Assembly: GCF_041537925.1 (NCBI RefSeq)
Contig: NZ_JBGOSH010000003.1
Span: 310,001 to 374,000 of the forward strand
From: Ruegeria_C sp041537925
GTDB taxonomy: Bacteria > Pseudomonadota > Alphaproteobacteria > Rhodobacterales > Rhodobacteraceae
Length of the DNA stretch: 64,000 bases
Direction of reading: 5' to 3'
Under the pieces are notes generated by a model that ran no database searches, was not told where the DNA came from, and was given only the letters and a program-made list of their open reading frames with translations. Within the stretch, counting starts at the first letter, position 1. Each line of letters starts with the position of its first letter. The translations under genes and the position numbers were made by a program. This document shows, piece by piece, positions 42,156-49,204 of the stretch.

Positions 42156-42527
42156 TCAGAGAGCAATGCGCGCGATGGCGAAAACACCCGCCGCGGCTGC
42201 TGCGTAAGAAAGGCAGATGACCAGTATGATCAGGATCTTCTGGGCCAGCCCATGAACGTAGTCCTCGATCAGAACCTGCGCGCCTTCGGCAAAATGTTTG
42301 AAGCCCACGATCAAGGTCAGCACGGCTACGATGGCGGGGAACGGCTTGCTGTAATAGGCGATCACCGCGTCATGCGGCTCGCCCAACATCGGACCGAAGG
42401 TAAAGATAAACAGCGGAACCAGAAACAGCAGCGCAACCGCACTGACTTTCATGGACCAGAAATGCGCGGTGCCGGCTTTGGCAGAACCAAGGCCATCGGC
42501 CCGCTTGCGGTCGGTAAGATAACGCAT
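42156..42527 (-). CDS. sdhD: Succinate dehydrogenase membrane anchor subunit
   Basis: A 123-residue protein with three hydrophobic segments. The pattern GLGSAKAGTAHFWSMKVSAVALLFLVPLFIF near the start, and HDAVIAYYSKPFPAIVAVLTLIVGFKHFAEGAQVLIEDYVH, contain the conserved heme/quinone-region histidine and tyrosine of alphaproteobacterial SdhD. It lies 12 bp after sdhC and 22 bp before sdhA. The ribosome site AGGAGACACTCTC precedes its ATG. Confidence 0.92.
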   Translation of the reverse strand: MRYLTDRKRADGLGSAKAGTAHFWSMKVSAVALLFLVPLFIFTFGPMLGEPHDAVIAYYSKPFPAIVAVLTLIVGFKHFAEGAQVLIEDYVHGLAQKILIILVICLSYAAAAAGVFAIARIAL

Positions 42528-42539
42528 GAGAGTGTCTCC

Positions 42540-42926
42540 TTACGCGACGAAGATGAGGGTGATGAGCGTCAGGACAAAAGAGCCGATCACAACGGCCCAG
42601 CCCAGCTTTTCCGCAACCGGAATGTCCAGCCCCAACGCGTTGTCCCAGATCAGGTGCCGGATACCGGCCAGCGTGTGATACCAGATCGCCCAGAGCGACA
42701 GCGCCATCACCACGTCGCCCAGCAGCGAGGTGATCCACCAATCCGCCCGGGCAAAGGCCTCGGGCGAGGTCGAGGCGGCCAGAAACCACCAGACGATCAG
42801 CAGGGCCGCGACGATCAGCGCGTTGCCGGTGATCCGCGTCAGAATCGAGGTTACGGAGGTCAACTGCGGGCGATAGATCGTCAGATGCGGAGAAAGCGGG
42901 CGATTGCCCCTGTTAACATCTGCCAT
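42540..42926 (-). CDS. sdhC: Succinate dehydrogenase cytochrome b556 subunit
   Basis: A 128-residue membrane subunit. The N-terminal NRPLSPHLTIYRPQLTSVTSILTRITGNAL is the SdhC signature for quinone binding, and the C-terminal AIWYHTLAGIRHLIWDNALGLDIPVAEKLG carries the heme-ligand histidine region (HTLAGIRHL). Three transmembrane helices are visible. It is the first gene of the operon; AAAGGAGCC precedes the ATG. A pair of TGTGATCACA-type palindromes lies 113-143 bp upstream. Confidence 0.95.
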   Translation of the reverse strand: MADVNRGNRPLSPHLTIYRPQLTSVTSILTRITGNALIVAALLIVWWFLAASTSPEAFARADWWITSLLGDVVMALSLWAIWYHTLAGIRHLIWDNALGLDIPVAEKLGWAVVIGSFVLTLITLIFVA

Positions 42927-43038
42927 GTTGGCTCCTTTCGATTAGCTGCAACGGTTTTAGCGGATTTTATCGTCCTGTCACGTGCTGCGAGCGCAAACTG
43001 CCGGTGTTTTTTGTCACATTCACTGCGTTTCCACATTT

Positions 43039-43069
43039 TGTGATCACGCACCCTTTGGCTGTGATCACA
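43039..43069. promoter_or_regulatory. Paired TGTGATCAC palindromes upstream of sdhC
   Basis: TGTGATCACG (43039-43048) and TGTGATCACA (43060-43069) are 21 bp apart, centre to centre, on the same helical face. The same pair with 20-bp spacing occurs upstream of sucC at nearly the same distance from the start codon, and flanking bases also agree. It is probably the operator of one regulator for the TCA-cycle genes; its identity is unknown. Confidence 0.65.
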
Positions 43070-43136
43070 CAATACGCGCAAGATCGGCTTCGTCGTCATT
43101 CTATACAGACACTATTGAAAGAAAACGAATCTTGTT

Positions 43137-43799
43137 TCACCGAGCCGCAGCGGTCTGTTCGGTGACCTCGCGCAGTAGTTTCTTTCTTATCCGTTCGGGA
43201 TAGTCGCGAAATCCGCCTGCTGTGACCACAAATGCGCCATCCCCCATGATCACGTTTTCGAAGAAATACGCCGTCAGATCGGGCTCGCTCTGTTCGATTG
43301 CGATGGCATTGACTGTAATGTTGCGGGCGGCGAGGTCGGCGCGCAGGGTGGTCGGCTCGACTCCCTCGTTCGACATGCCGTCACCCGACAGATCGATCAA
43401 ATGCCGCTTGCAGGCGGCAACTTCGTCGAACCGGACCATGGTGGTGGCCAGCGCCTCGCCGATTGCGGTCGAGAAGTTGCGCCAGACGCGCTTGTCCGCG
43501 GCGACCGCATCCGCGAACCGGTCGATCGCGTCGAAACTGTCGATCCCAGTCCAGGGGATAGTGACTTGCTGGCGCGACGAACCGGTCCACTGGACTAGCA
43601 TGAGCTGCGCTTGCCCGCGCACCAGCGCCTCGGAAATGATTGGGTCGCGCAGCGCATGGGCCAGCCCGTCCATCTGGATACGGTATTCCTGGGAATCGAC
43701 CGAGCCGGACACATCCACCGCCAGCGCCAGCGCCAGATCACATGCCAGCGCCGGAGATGAGAGGAGTGTTGTCAGTGCGAAGGCGCGCAATCCGAACAT
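43137..43799 (-). CDS. DUF1194 family exported von Willebrand factor A-domain protein
   Basis: A 220-residue protein with a signal peptide (MFGLRAFALTTLLSSPALA) and a single vWA domain. The MIDAS metal site begins LAVDVSGSVDSQEY (DxSxS), and the second part shows HLIDLSGDGMSNEG. Such domains mediate divalent-cation-dependent protein contacts. DUF1194 proteins are common in this bacterial group and uncharacterised. It stands between mch and the sdh operon as its own unit. Confidence 0.85.
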   Translation of the reverse strand: MFGLRAFALTTLLSSPALACDLALALAVDVSGSVDSQEYRIQMDGLAHALRDPIISEALVRGQAQLMLVQWTGSSRQQVTIPWTGIDSFDAIDRFADAVAADKRVWRNFSTAIGEALATTMVRFDEVAACKRHLIDLSGDGMSNEGVEPTTLRADLAARNITVNAIAIEQSEPDLTAYFFENVIMGDGAFVVTAGGFRDYPERIRKKLLREVTEQTAAAR

Positions 43800-43866
43800 G
43801 GCTTGAGACTAGCACGAAATTTCGTACGTGTAGTCAAAAGCCTGTCAGGTTGGCGCGCCGCCGCTC

Positions 43867-44895
43867 TTAAATCGGCATCAGCGCCCAATAGTCCAGATCC
43901 AGCAGCACTTCGGGACGATACCGGCCTTCTTCGGTTCTAAGCTGGAACGGCTCGCCGCCCTTGGTTGCGACCAAGCGCAATCGAATCGCGCCGACGCCGG
44001 GCACGCTGGTTTCGGCCTTTTCCAACACTTCGGACCACGCCTTGACAGTGTCGCCCGCCATACAGGGATTCGCATGCGCCCCGGCATTCAGGCCAACGAT
44101 CATCTGCGCATTGGCCAATCCATTGAAGCTGAGCGTGCGCGCTAGTGAAATCACATGCCCGCCATAGATCAACCGCCCCTCGGGCCGCACGGTGACGTCG
44201 AAATGCACCTTGGCGGTGTTCTGCCACAGGCGCGTAGCCATCATATGCTCGGCTTCTTCGACGGTCACGCCATCCACATGGTCGATCTTCTCACCGACTT
44301 CGTAATCATCCCAGCGATGCGGCTCGCCCGCCAGCGCGAAATCGTAGTTCGAGAAATCCAGCCCCTCGGGCACCACAAGCTGTTCAGCGGGGATGACCTT
44401 GGACAGGTCCGGCAGCACGGTCTCGGGCGCGGGCGCGTCCAAGTCCTTTTTGCGCACCATCACCCAGCGACAATATTCCAGCACCACCTCGTCATGCTGG
44501 TTAAGACCCTGCGTGCGCACATAGACCACACCGGTCTTGCCGTTCGAGTTCTGTTTCAACCCGATCACCTCGGATTCCGAGCGCAGCGTGTCGCCCGCCC
44601 AGACCGGTTTCAGCCAGCGCCCCTCGGCATAGCCCAGATTGGCCACCGCGTTCAGCGAGATATCGGGAACGGTCTTGCCGAATACCACGTGGAACGCCGC
44701 CAGATCGTCGATCGGGCTGGCCTGCAGGCCGCAGGCCTGCGCGAAACTGTCCGAGGAATAGAGCGCGTGGCGTGCCGGATAAAGCGCATGATACAGCGCC
44801 CGCTCGCCCCCCGACACGGTGCGCGGCACCGCGTGTTTCAATGTCTGCCCGACGCTGTAATCCTCGAAGAAAAAGCCCGAATTGGTCTTGCTCAT
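43867..44895 (-). CDS. mch: Mesaconyl-CoA hydratase (beta-methylmalyl-CoA dehydratase)
   Basis: EMC-pathway enzyme that hydrates mesaconyl-C1-CoA to beta-methylmalyl-CoA. The 342-residue protein is a double hot-dog, MaoC-like hydratase: the N-terminal half begins FFFEDYSVGQTLKHAVPRTVSGGERALYHALYPARHALYSSDSFAQACGL, and the C-terminal half WDDYEVGEKIDHVDGVTVEEAEHMMATRLWQNTAKVHFDV carries the hydratase-2-like YGGHVISLAR segment. The name rests on size, the double-domain form and the EMC neighbourhood. It is the last gene of the mcl2-nnrU-DUF1737-mch run, with its ATG overlapping the previous stop as TAATG. Confidence 0.88.
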   Translation of the reverse strand: MSKTNSGFFFEDYSVGQTLKHAVPRTVSGGERALYHALYPARHALYSSDSFAQACGLQASPIDDLAAFHVVFGKTVPDISLNAVANLGYAEGRWLKPVWAGDTLRSESEVIGLKQNSNGKTGVVYVRTQGLNQHDEVVLEYCRWVMVRKKDLDAPAPETVLPDLSKVIPAEQLVVPEGLDFSNYDFALAGEPHRWDDYEVGEKIDHVDGVTVEEAEHMMATRLWQNTAKVHFDVTVRPEGRLIYGGHVISLARTLSFNGLANAQMIVGLNAGAHANPCMAGDTVKAWSEVLEKAETSVPGVGAIRLRLVATKGGEPFQLRTEEGRYRPEVLLDLDYWALMPI

Positions 44896-45101
44896 TACTG
44901 TTCACCTAGCTTCATGTCAGGAGCGTAGGCCCCATCAATCTGTTTTGTGACCGCCTGCGCGCAACGCATCTTGCCGGTGGCGTGGTCATAGGCATAAGTC
45001 GGGTCACCGTGCAGGTCCCAGCCCTTTGCCAGAGCGGCGCTGACTTTGTGGCAAAAGGCCGAGGTGTCCTCCTCGGTCAGAAGGCGATAGAGCAATGGCA
45101 T
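44895..45101 (-). CDS. DUF1737 family small protein
   Basis: A 68-residue protein matching DUF1737 in its N-terminal half (YRLLTEEDTSAFCHKVSAALAKGWDLHGDPTYAYDHATGKMRCAQAV). The pattern of a start like YR.LTG.DD.AFC..V..aL..GW.LyG.P is what defines the family. No function is known. It is embedded between nnrU and mch with a one-base overlap to mch, so it is surely in the EMC operon. Confidence 0.82.
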   Translation of the reverse strand: MPLLYRLLTEEDTSAFCHKVSAALAKGWDLHGDPTYAYDHATGKMRCAQAVTKQIDGAYAPDMKLGEQ

Positions 45102-45113
45102 GTCGGACGTCCT

Positions 45114-45668
45114 TCAGCCTCCAAAAGGCCACGGACCGATCCATCCGTGGATCAACCCGATGATGATGAGCAGCACGACAGAGGCGGCAAAGAACATCCC
45201 GTCCTTGCCCAACGTGCCCGGCTCACCCTGTATCCAGCCCGGTTCAGCCCGGTTGATCACAAGTTTTTCGGCAATCGACCAAGCCCAGAGCCCGCCGAAC
45301 AAAACCATGCCCGCCAGATCGCCATTCACCAGCAGATGCGCAATGGCCCAAAGGCCGAAGCCTGTCAGCATTGGATGGCGCACGCCATTCAGCAGGCGGC
45401 CTTTCTGGCCCGCCGGGCTCATCATCCAGATCGAAATCAGCACCAGCAGGTTGTTGACATGTACCAGAAAGCTGGGCGGTGCCCAGACATGGATGAACGG
45501 GGTCATGCGGAACCCGATCACCATCAGGATGATCGCCAACAGCAAGCCCAGAGCGACAACGCCCTTCCCCTTGTCCCCAATTGCCTGCCGCTGCTCTGGC
45601 ATCAGACGTTTGAACAGATGGGCGCCCCACCAGAGCGCCAGACCAAGGACCAAAAGGACAAAACCCAT
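45114..45668 (-). CDS. NnrU family membrane protein
   Basis: A 184-residue inner-membrane protein with five to six hydrophobic segments. NnrU-type motifs include VNNLLVLISIWMM, NGVRHPMLTGFGLWAIAHLLVNGDLAGMVLFGG and WIGPWPFGG at the end. NnrU was first noted with nitrite/NO reduction genes but its action is unknown; isoprenylcysteine methyltransferase-like relatives share the HPM segment. Here it is in an EMC operon and no denitrification gene is near. It begins three bases after the mcl2-like gene. Confidence 0.85.
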   Translation of the reverse strand: MGFVLLVLGLALWWGAHLFKRLMPEQRQAIGDKGKGVVALGLLLAIILMVIGFRMTPFIHVWAPPSFLVHVNNLLVLISIWMMSPAGQKGRLLNGVRHPMLTGFGLWAIAHLLVNGDLAGMVLFGGLWAWSIAEKLVINRAEPGWIQGEPGTLGKDGMFFAASVVLLIIIGLIHGWIGPWPFGG

Positions 45669-45671
45669 AAG

Positions 45672-46532
45672 CTAGCTCTCCGCTTGCATGACCTGAATTG
45701 CTTCGGCTTTTGCCAGAATTTCACGTGCGGTTGCAACATGCAGGTTCTCGACGATCTTGCCATCGACCACGGCAACACCCTGACCCTGCGCATGAACCTC
45801 GTCAAAAGCGGCGATCTGACGGCGGGCCAGATCGATGTCTCCGTCGGAGGGCGCAAACGCTTTATTCGCCACCTCGATTTGCACCGGGTGAATCAGCGTC
45901 TTGCCGTCAAAACCCATATCGCGGCCTTGCTGGCATTCGACTGCCAGACCATCAACATCCTTGAACGCATTATAAACCCCGTCGATGATGACCAGCCCCT
46001 CAGCCTTGGCCGCCAGCAGGCACAGGCCCAGCGATGTTAGCAGCGGTTCGCGGTCGGGGCGGAAGTTAGTCTGCAACTCTTTGGCCAGATCATTGGTGCC
46101 CATCACGAACCCCGCCATCAGCGGGTGCGCCGCAATCTGGGCGGCGTTGAGCATACCACGCGGTGTTTCCATCATTGCCCAGACGGACATGTTGCCGGTG
46201 ATCGCCGCGACCGCATCCACATCCGCCGCCGATCCGACTTTGGGAACCAGAACCACATCCGCACCCATTTCGCGGACCGCCTCGGCATCGGCCCGGCCCC
46301 AGGGCGTGTCTAGCCCGTTGATCCGCACGATCTTGAAACGGTTGCCATACCCACCCTGCGCAAGCGCGGATTTCAGCGTTTCGCGCGCGGCATCCTTTTC
46401 GTCGGTCGAGACCGCGTCTTCGAGGTCAAAGATGATGGCATCGACCGGCAGCGTCTTGGCTTTCTCAAGCGCGCGCTCACGCGATGCCGGGATGTACAAA
46501 ACGGAACGATAGGGTCGCTGGCGCTGATCCAT
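45672..46532 (-). CDS. CitE/HpcH family CoA enzyme, probably (3S)-malyl-CoA thioesterase (Mcl2 type)
   Basis: A 286-residue TIM-barrel protein of the citrate-lyase beta family: RSVLYIPASRERALEKA at the start, IIFDLEDAVSTDEKDAAR with the metal/CoA-site acid residues, RINGLDTPWGRAD, VLVPKVGSAADVDAV, METPRGMLNAAQIA, and GFDGKTLIHPVQIEVANKAF. Rhodobacter sphaeroides has two paralogues, the lyase Mcl1 and the malyl-CoA thioesterase Mcl2. This sequence lacks the Mcl1 N-terminus and is shorter than the ~318-residue lyase, so Mcl2 fits better; that is from memory. The ATG at 46532 follows AGGAGAGG. It leads the operon ending in mch. Malate formation from malyl-CoA links to mdh nearby. Confidence 0.75.
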   Translation of the reverse strand: MDQRQRPYRSVLYIPASRERALEKAKTLPVDAIIFDLEDAVSTDEKDAARETLKSALAQGGYGNRFKIVRINGLDTPWGRADAEAVREMGADVVLVPKVGSAADVDAVAAITGNMSVWAMMETPRGMLNAAQIAAHPLMAGFVMGTNDLAKELQTNFRPDREPLLTSLGLCLLAAKAEGLVIIDGVYNAFKDVDGLAVECQQGRDMGFDGKTLIHPVQIEVANKAFAPSDGDIDLARRQIAAFDEVHAQGQGVAVVDGKIVENLHVATAREILAKAEAIQVMQAES

Positions 46533-46597
46533 GAGCCTCTCCTGAGCAATATAATTGCGCGGAAAGGTGCATTTTCTGCCGGAAAGTTCAAGAACAA

Positions 46598-46613
46598 TTT
46601 CGCCGCAGCGCAG
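46598..46613 (+). promoter_or_regulatory. Degenerate EMC-pathway motif upstream of the mcl2-like gene
   Basis: TTTCGCCGCAGCGCAG differs from the ccrA copy (TTTTGCCGCAATGCAG) at three positions, keeping GCCGCA and GCAG with the same spacing. It lies 66 bp before the ATG. Alone it would not be convincing; it gains weight from the exact 13-mer at ccrA and ecm. Confidence 0.3.
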
Positions 46614-46710
46614 CAAAAGCCCGTTGCATCCGCGTGAAACGTCACGTTAACCCTGTATCAGTGCCCGTCGCGCAGCCTGTTCTCACCGTTTCAGATTAGC
46701 GAGGCCACCA

Positions 46711-47025
46711 ATGACACGCGGGTTTATCAAGATGACAATGGGGCTGGGCCTGATGGCGCTGGCCGCACAGCAGCTACAGGCAGAACAAAACAACTGTGCA
46801 CCGCGCGACGTGGTGCTGGAGCGGCTTTCCGACAAATATGGCGAAAGCCGCCGTGGCATCGGGCTGGTGCAACAGGGATCGGTGATGGAGGTCTTTGCTT
46901 CGGACACCACCGGGACGTGGACCATCACGGTCACACTGCCGAACGGGATGACCTGCCTTGTTGCCTCGGGCCAGTCCTATGAAACACTGGCCGAGGCCGC
47001 GCCGGCCCAGGGCAAGGATGCCTGA
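46711..47025 (+). CDS. Exported hypothetical protein (104 residues)
   Basis: A small protein with a signal peptide (MTRGFIKMTMGLGLMALAAQQLQA) and an 80-residue mature part containing two cysteines (NCAPRDVVLERLSDKYGESRRGIGL and GMTCLVASGQSYETLAEA) that could form a disulfide in the periplasm. Similar proteins are, as I recall, common in Rhodobacteraceae without assigned function. It is transcribed alone, divergent from the mcl2-like operon and convergent with the TSUP gene. Confidence 0.72.
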   Translation: MTRGFIKMTMGLGLMALAAQQLQAEQNNCAPRDVVLERLSDKYGESRRGIGLVQQGSVMEVFASDTTGTWTITVTLPNGMTCLVASGQSYETLAEAAPAQGKDA

Positions 47026-47067
47026 TGCAGACGCGCCGCGCAGCTTTTCAGCTGCCGCGTACAGGGG

Positions 47068-47823
47068 TCAGGTCAGCGCATCCCAGATCAGTTTGCAACC
47101 TGTGATCATCAGCAACAGATAGGCGAGCGAAAAGAACAGCCGCTCTGGCACCATCCAATGCGCACGCACACCCAGCCAGGCCCCCAGCAATGCAAAAGGG
47201 GCCAGCAGCAGATCGGCCCAAATCGTTTCCAGTGTAAACAGCCCCAGATAAGCGTAGGGTATCGCCTTGGCAAAGTTGATCACCCAGAACACAAGCACGG
47301 TGCTGGCCTGATACTCGGTCTTGCCCAGACGCTGGGCCAGCAGATAGACCGCCGCTGGCGGACCGCCCGCATGGCTGACAAAACTGGTGAACCCCGCCAC
47401 AAGCCCCGCAAAGAGCCCCGCCGGTGCCGTCAGCCCATGTTGGAATCCGCGCACCCAGCCACGGCTCTGCGACAGGTGCCAGATCACGAATCCCACGGAA
47501 ATACCCCCGATCAGAAGGCGCAGCAGATCGGCATCGGTCGCCTTGTAGAGCCACGCCCCTAACGCGACGCCCGGAAGTCCGCCGAGAATCAGAACCCAGC
47601 TATCGCGCATGCTCCAGCGTTTCCAATAGGGTTTCAGCGTCGCAACATCGACCAACATCAGCAGCGGCAACATCAGCGCCAGCGCCTGCCCCGGCTCCAA
47701 TACAATTGCCAGGATCGACGACGAGGCAAAGGCCACGCCGCCTCCAAAGCCGCCCTTGGAAAAGCCCGCAAAGATCACCGCCGGTATGGCGACTGCAAAA
47801 AACCAGGGGTCAAGCTCAGGCAT
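47068..47823 (-). CDS. TSUP family (TauE/SafE) membrane transporter
   Basis: A 251-residue membrane protein with about eight hydrophobic segments. The N-terminal repeat has AVIFAGFSKGGFGGGVAFASSSILAIVLEPGQALALMLPLLMLVDVATL and the C-terminal repeat GLFAGLVAGFTSFVSHAGGPPAAVYLLAQRLGKTEYQAS, both typical of the shorter TSUP branch. The substrate is unknown. The ATG at 47823 was chosen because the upstream extension has no membrane character. It diverges from mdh. A second, longer TSUP gene lies near 26.8 kb. Confidence 0.85.
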   Translation of the reverse strand: MPELDPWFFAVAIPAVIFAGFSKGGFGGGVAFASSSILAIVLEPGQALALMLPLLMLVDVATLKPYWKRWSMRDSWVLILGGLPGVALGAWLYKATDADLLRLLIGGISVGFVIWHLSQSRGWVRGFQHGLTAPAGLFAGLVAGFTSFVSHAGGPPAAVYLLAQRLGKTEYQASTVLVFWVINFAKAIPYAYLGLFTLETIWADLLLAPFALLGAWLGVRAHWMVPERLFFSLAYLLLMITGCKLIWDALT

Positions 47824-47984
47824 CGCGCCATCCCAAATAGAACTGTCCGGCCCGAGGTTTAGCCCAGCCAAGTGCAGAGCGATAGAGCGCCCCTGCGCCC
47901 ATGCCGCGTTGCAGAACACTTGCATGCCGCGCCATTAACGACTAGCACAGCCGCGATTTCAATCTCGGAAGCGGAGACATTCCA

Positions 47985-48947
47985 ATGGCCAGACCCAAGA
48001 TCGCGCTTATCGGCGCAGGTCAGATCGGCGGCACACTTGCCCACCTCGCAGCCCTGAAAGAACTCGGTGACGTTGTTCTTTTCGACATTGCCGAGGGAAC
48101 CCCCGAAGGCAAAGCGCTGGACATTGCCGAATCCGGTCCCTCCGAAGGGTTCGACGCCGCCCTCAAGGGCACCCAGTCTTATGCCGACATCGCGGGCGCG
48201 GATGTTTGCATCGTGACCGCCGGCGTGCCGCGCAAACCAGGGATGAGTCGCGACGACCTGCTGGGCATCAACCTGAAAGTGATGAAATCCGTCGGCGAAG
48301 GCATCCGCGACAATGCGCCGAACGCCTTTGTCATCTGCATCACCAACCCGCTGGATGCGATGGTATGGGCCCTGCGCGAATTCTCGGGCTTGCCGCACAA
48401 CAAGGTTTGCGGAATGGCCGGCGTTCTGGACAGCGCGCGCTTCCGCCACTTCCTGGCCGAAGAGTTCGACGTGTCGATGAAAGACGTCACCGCATTTGTT
48501 CTGGGGGGCCATGGCGACACGATGGTGCCGCTGGCGCGCTATTCGACCGTTGCAGGCATCCCGCTGCCCGACCTGGTCAAGATGGGTTGGACCAGCCAGG
48601 AAAATCTGGACGCAATCGTGCAGCGCACCCGTGATGGCGGCGCCGAGATCGTTGGCCTGCTGAAAACCGGCTCGGCTTTCTATGCGCCCGCAACCGCCGG
48701 AATCGAAATGGCCGAGGCGTATCTGAAAGACCAGAAACGTGTGCTGCCCTGTGCGGCTTATGTGGACGGTGCACTTGGCCTCAAAGGCATGTATGTGGGC
48801 GTTCCGACCGTGATCGGCGCAGGTGGGATCGAGCGTGTCATCGACATCAAGATGACCAAGGACGAGCAGGCGATGTTCGACAATTCGGTCAATGCGGTCA
48901 AAGGGCTGGTCGAGGCCTGCAAGGGAATCGACTCGTCACTGGCTTAA
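47985..48947 (+). CDS. mdh: Malate dehydrogenase
   Basis: NAD-dependent oxidation of malate to oxaloacetate. The 320-residue protein is of the LDH-like MDH type: IALIGAGQIGGTLAHLAALKELGDVVLFDI at the N-terminus, VTAGVPRKPGMSRDDLL near 77-93, ITNPLDAMVWALREFSGLP, GMAGVLDSARFRHFLA and the catalytic histidine in FVLGGHGDTMVPL near 172-184. GEG/PGMSR with the first arginine marks malate rather than lactate specificity. AGCGGAG precedes the ATG. A clear terminator follows, so mdh is separate from the suc genes although adjacent. Confidence 0.97.
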   Translation: MARPKIALIGAGQIGGTLAHLAALKELGDVVLFDIAEGTPEGKALDIAESGPSEGFDAALKGTQSYADIAGADVCIVTAGVPRKPGMSRDDLLGINLKVMKSVGEGIRDNAPNAFVICITNPLDAMVWALREFSGLPHNKVCGMAGVLDSARFRHFLAEEFDVSMKDVTAFVLGGHGDTMVPLARYSTVAGIPLPDLVKMGWTSQENLDAIVQRTRDGGAEIVGLLKTGSAFYAPATAGIEMAEAYLKDQKRVLPCAAYVDGALGLKGMYVGVPTVIGAGGIERVIDIKMTKDEQAMFDNSVNAVKGLVEACKGIDSSLA

Positions 48948-48973
48948 CCGCCCCGATCTATCGCACATAGTGA

Positions 48974-48997
48974 ATGCGCGTCCAAGCGGGCGCGCAT
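48974..48997 (+). terminator. Rho-independent terminator after mdh
   Basis: ATGCGCGTCC (48974-48983) pairs with GGGCGCGCAT (48988-48997) over a 4-base loop, followed directly by TTTTTCG. It lies 26 bp past the mdh stop and separates mdh from the suc operon. Confidence 0.85.
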
Positions 48998-49068
48998 TTT
49001 TCGTTCCGGCCAGAATCATCCGTTTCAGACGGGTTACAAAACCCTCGGAACACCTGGTGTCGTAAATT

Positions 49069-49098
49069 TGTGATCACACATTTTTTCGTGTGATCACA
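49069..49098. promoter_or_regulatory. Paired TGTGATCACA palindromes upstream of sucC
   Basis: Two perfect 10-bp palindromes, 49069-49078 and 49089-49098, 20 bp centre to centre with a T-rich spacer. They lie 107-136 bp before the sucC ATG, matching the pair upstream of sdhC in sequence, spacing and distance. In gene direction both second copies are followed by AAA. Confidence 0.7.
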
Positions 49099-49204
49099 AA
49101 TACCGAAAATCGACTGTTTTTCCACAGTTCCTGCAAAAAACCCTTTAAATCCACATATCACACACGCCAGAAAGTCCCAAACGCAGCCACACGGGACAGT
49201 TTTC

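Noticed and set aside
43039..43069. Reading the TGTGATCACA boxes as CRP/FNR sites
   Set aside because: CRP-family sites have a spacer between TGTGA-type half-sites; here the halves abut, so a different protein is more likely.
45672..46532. Assigning the CitE-family gene as the Mcl1 lyase
   Set aside because: It is too short and lacks the Mcl1-specific N-terminal sequence; the Mcl2 thioesterase type fits size and position better.
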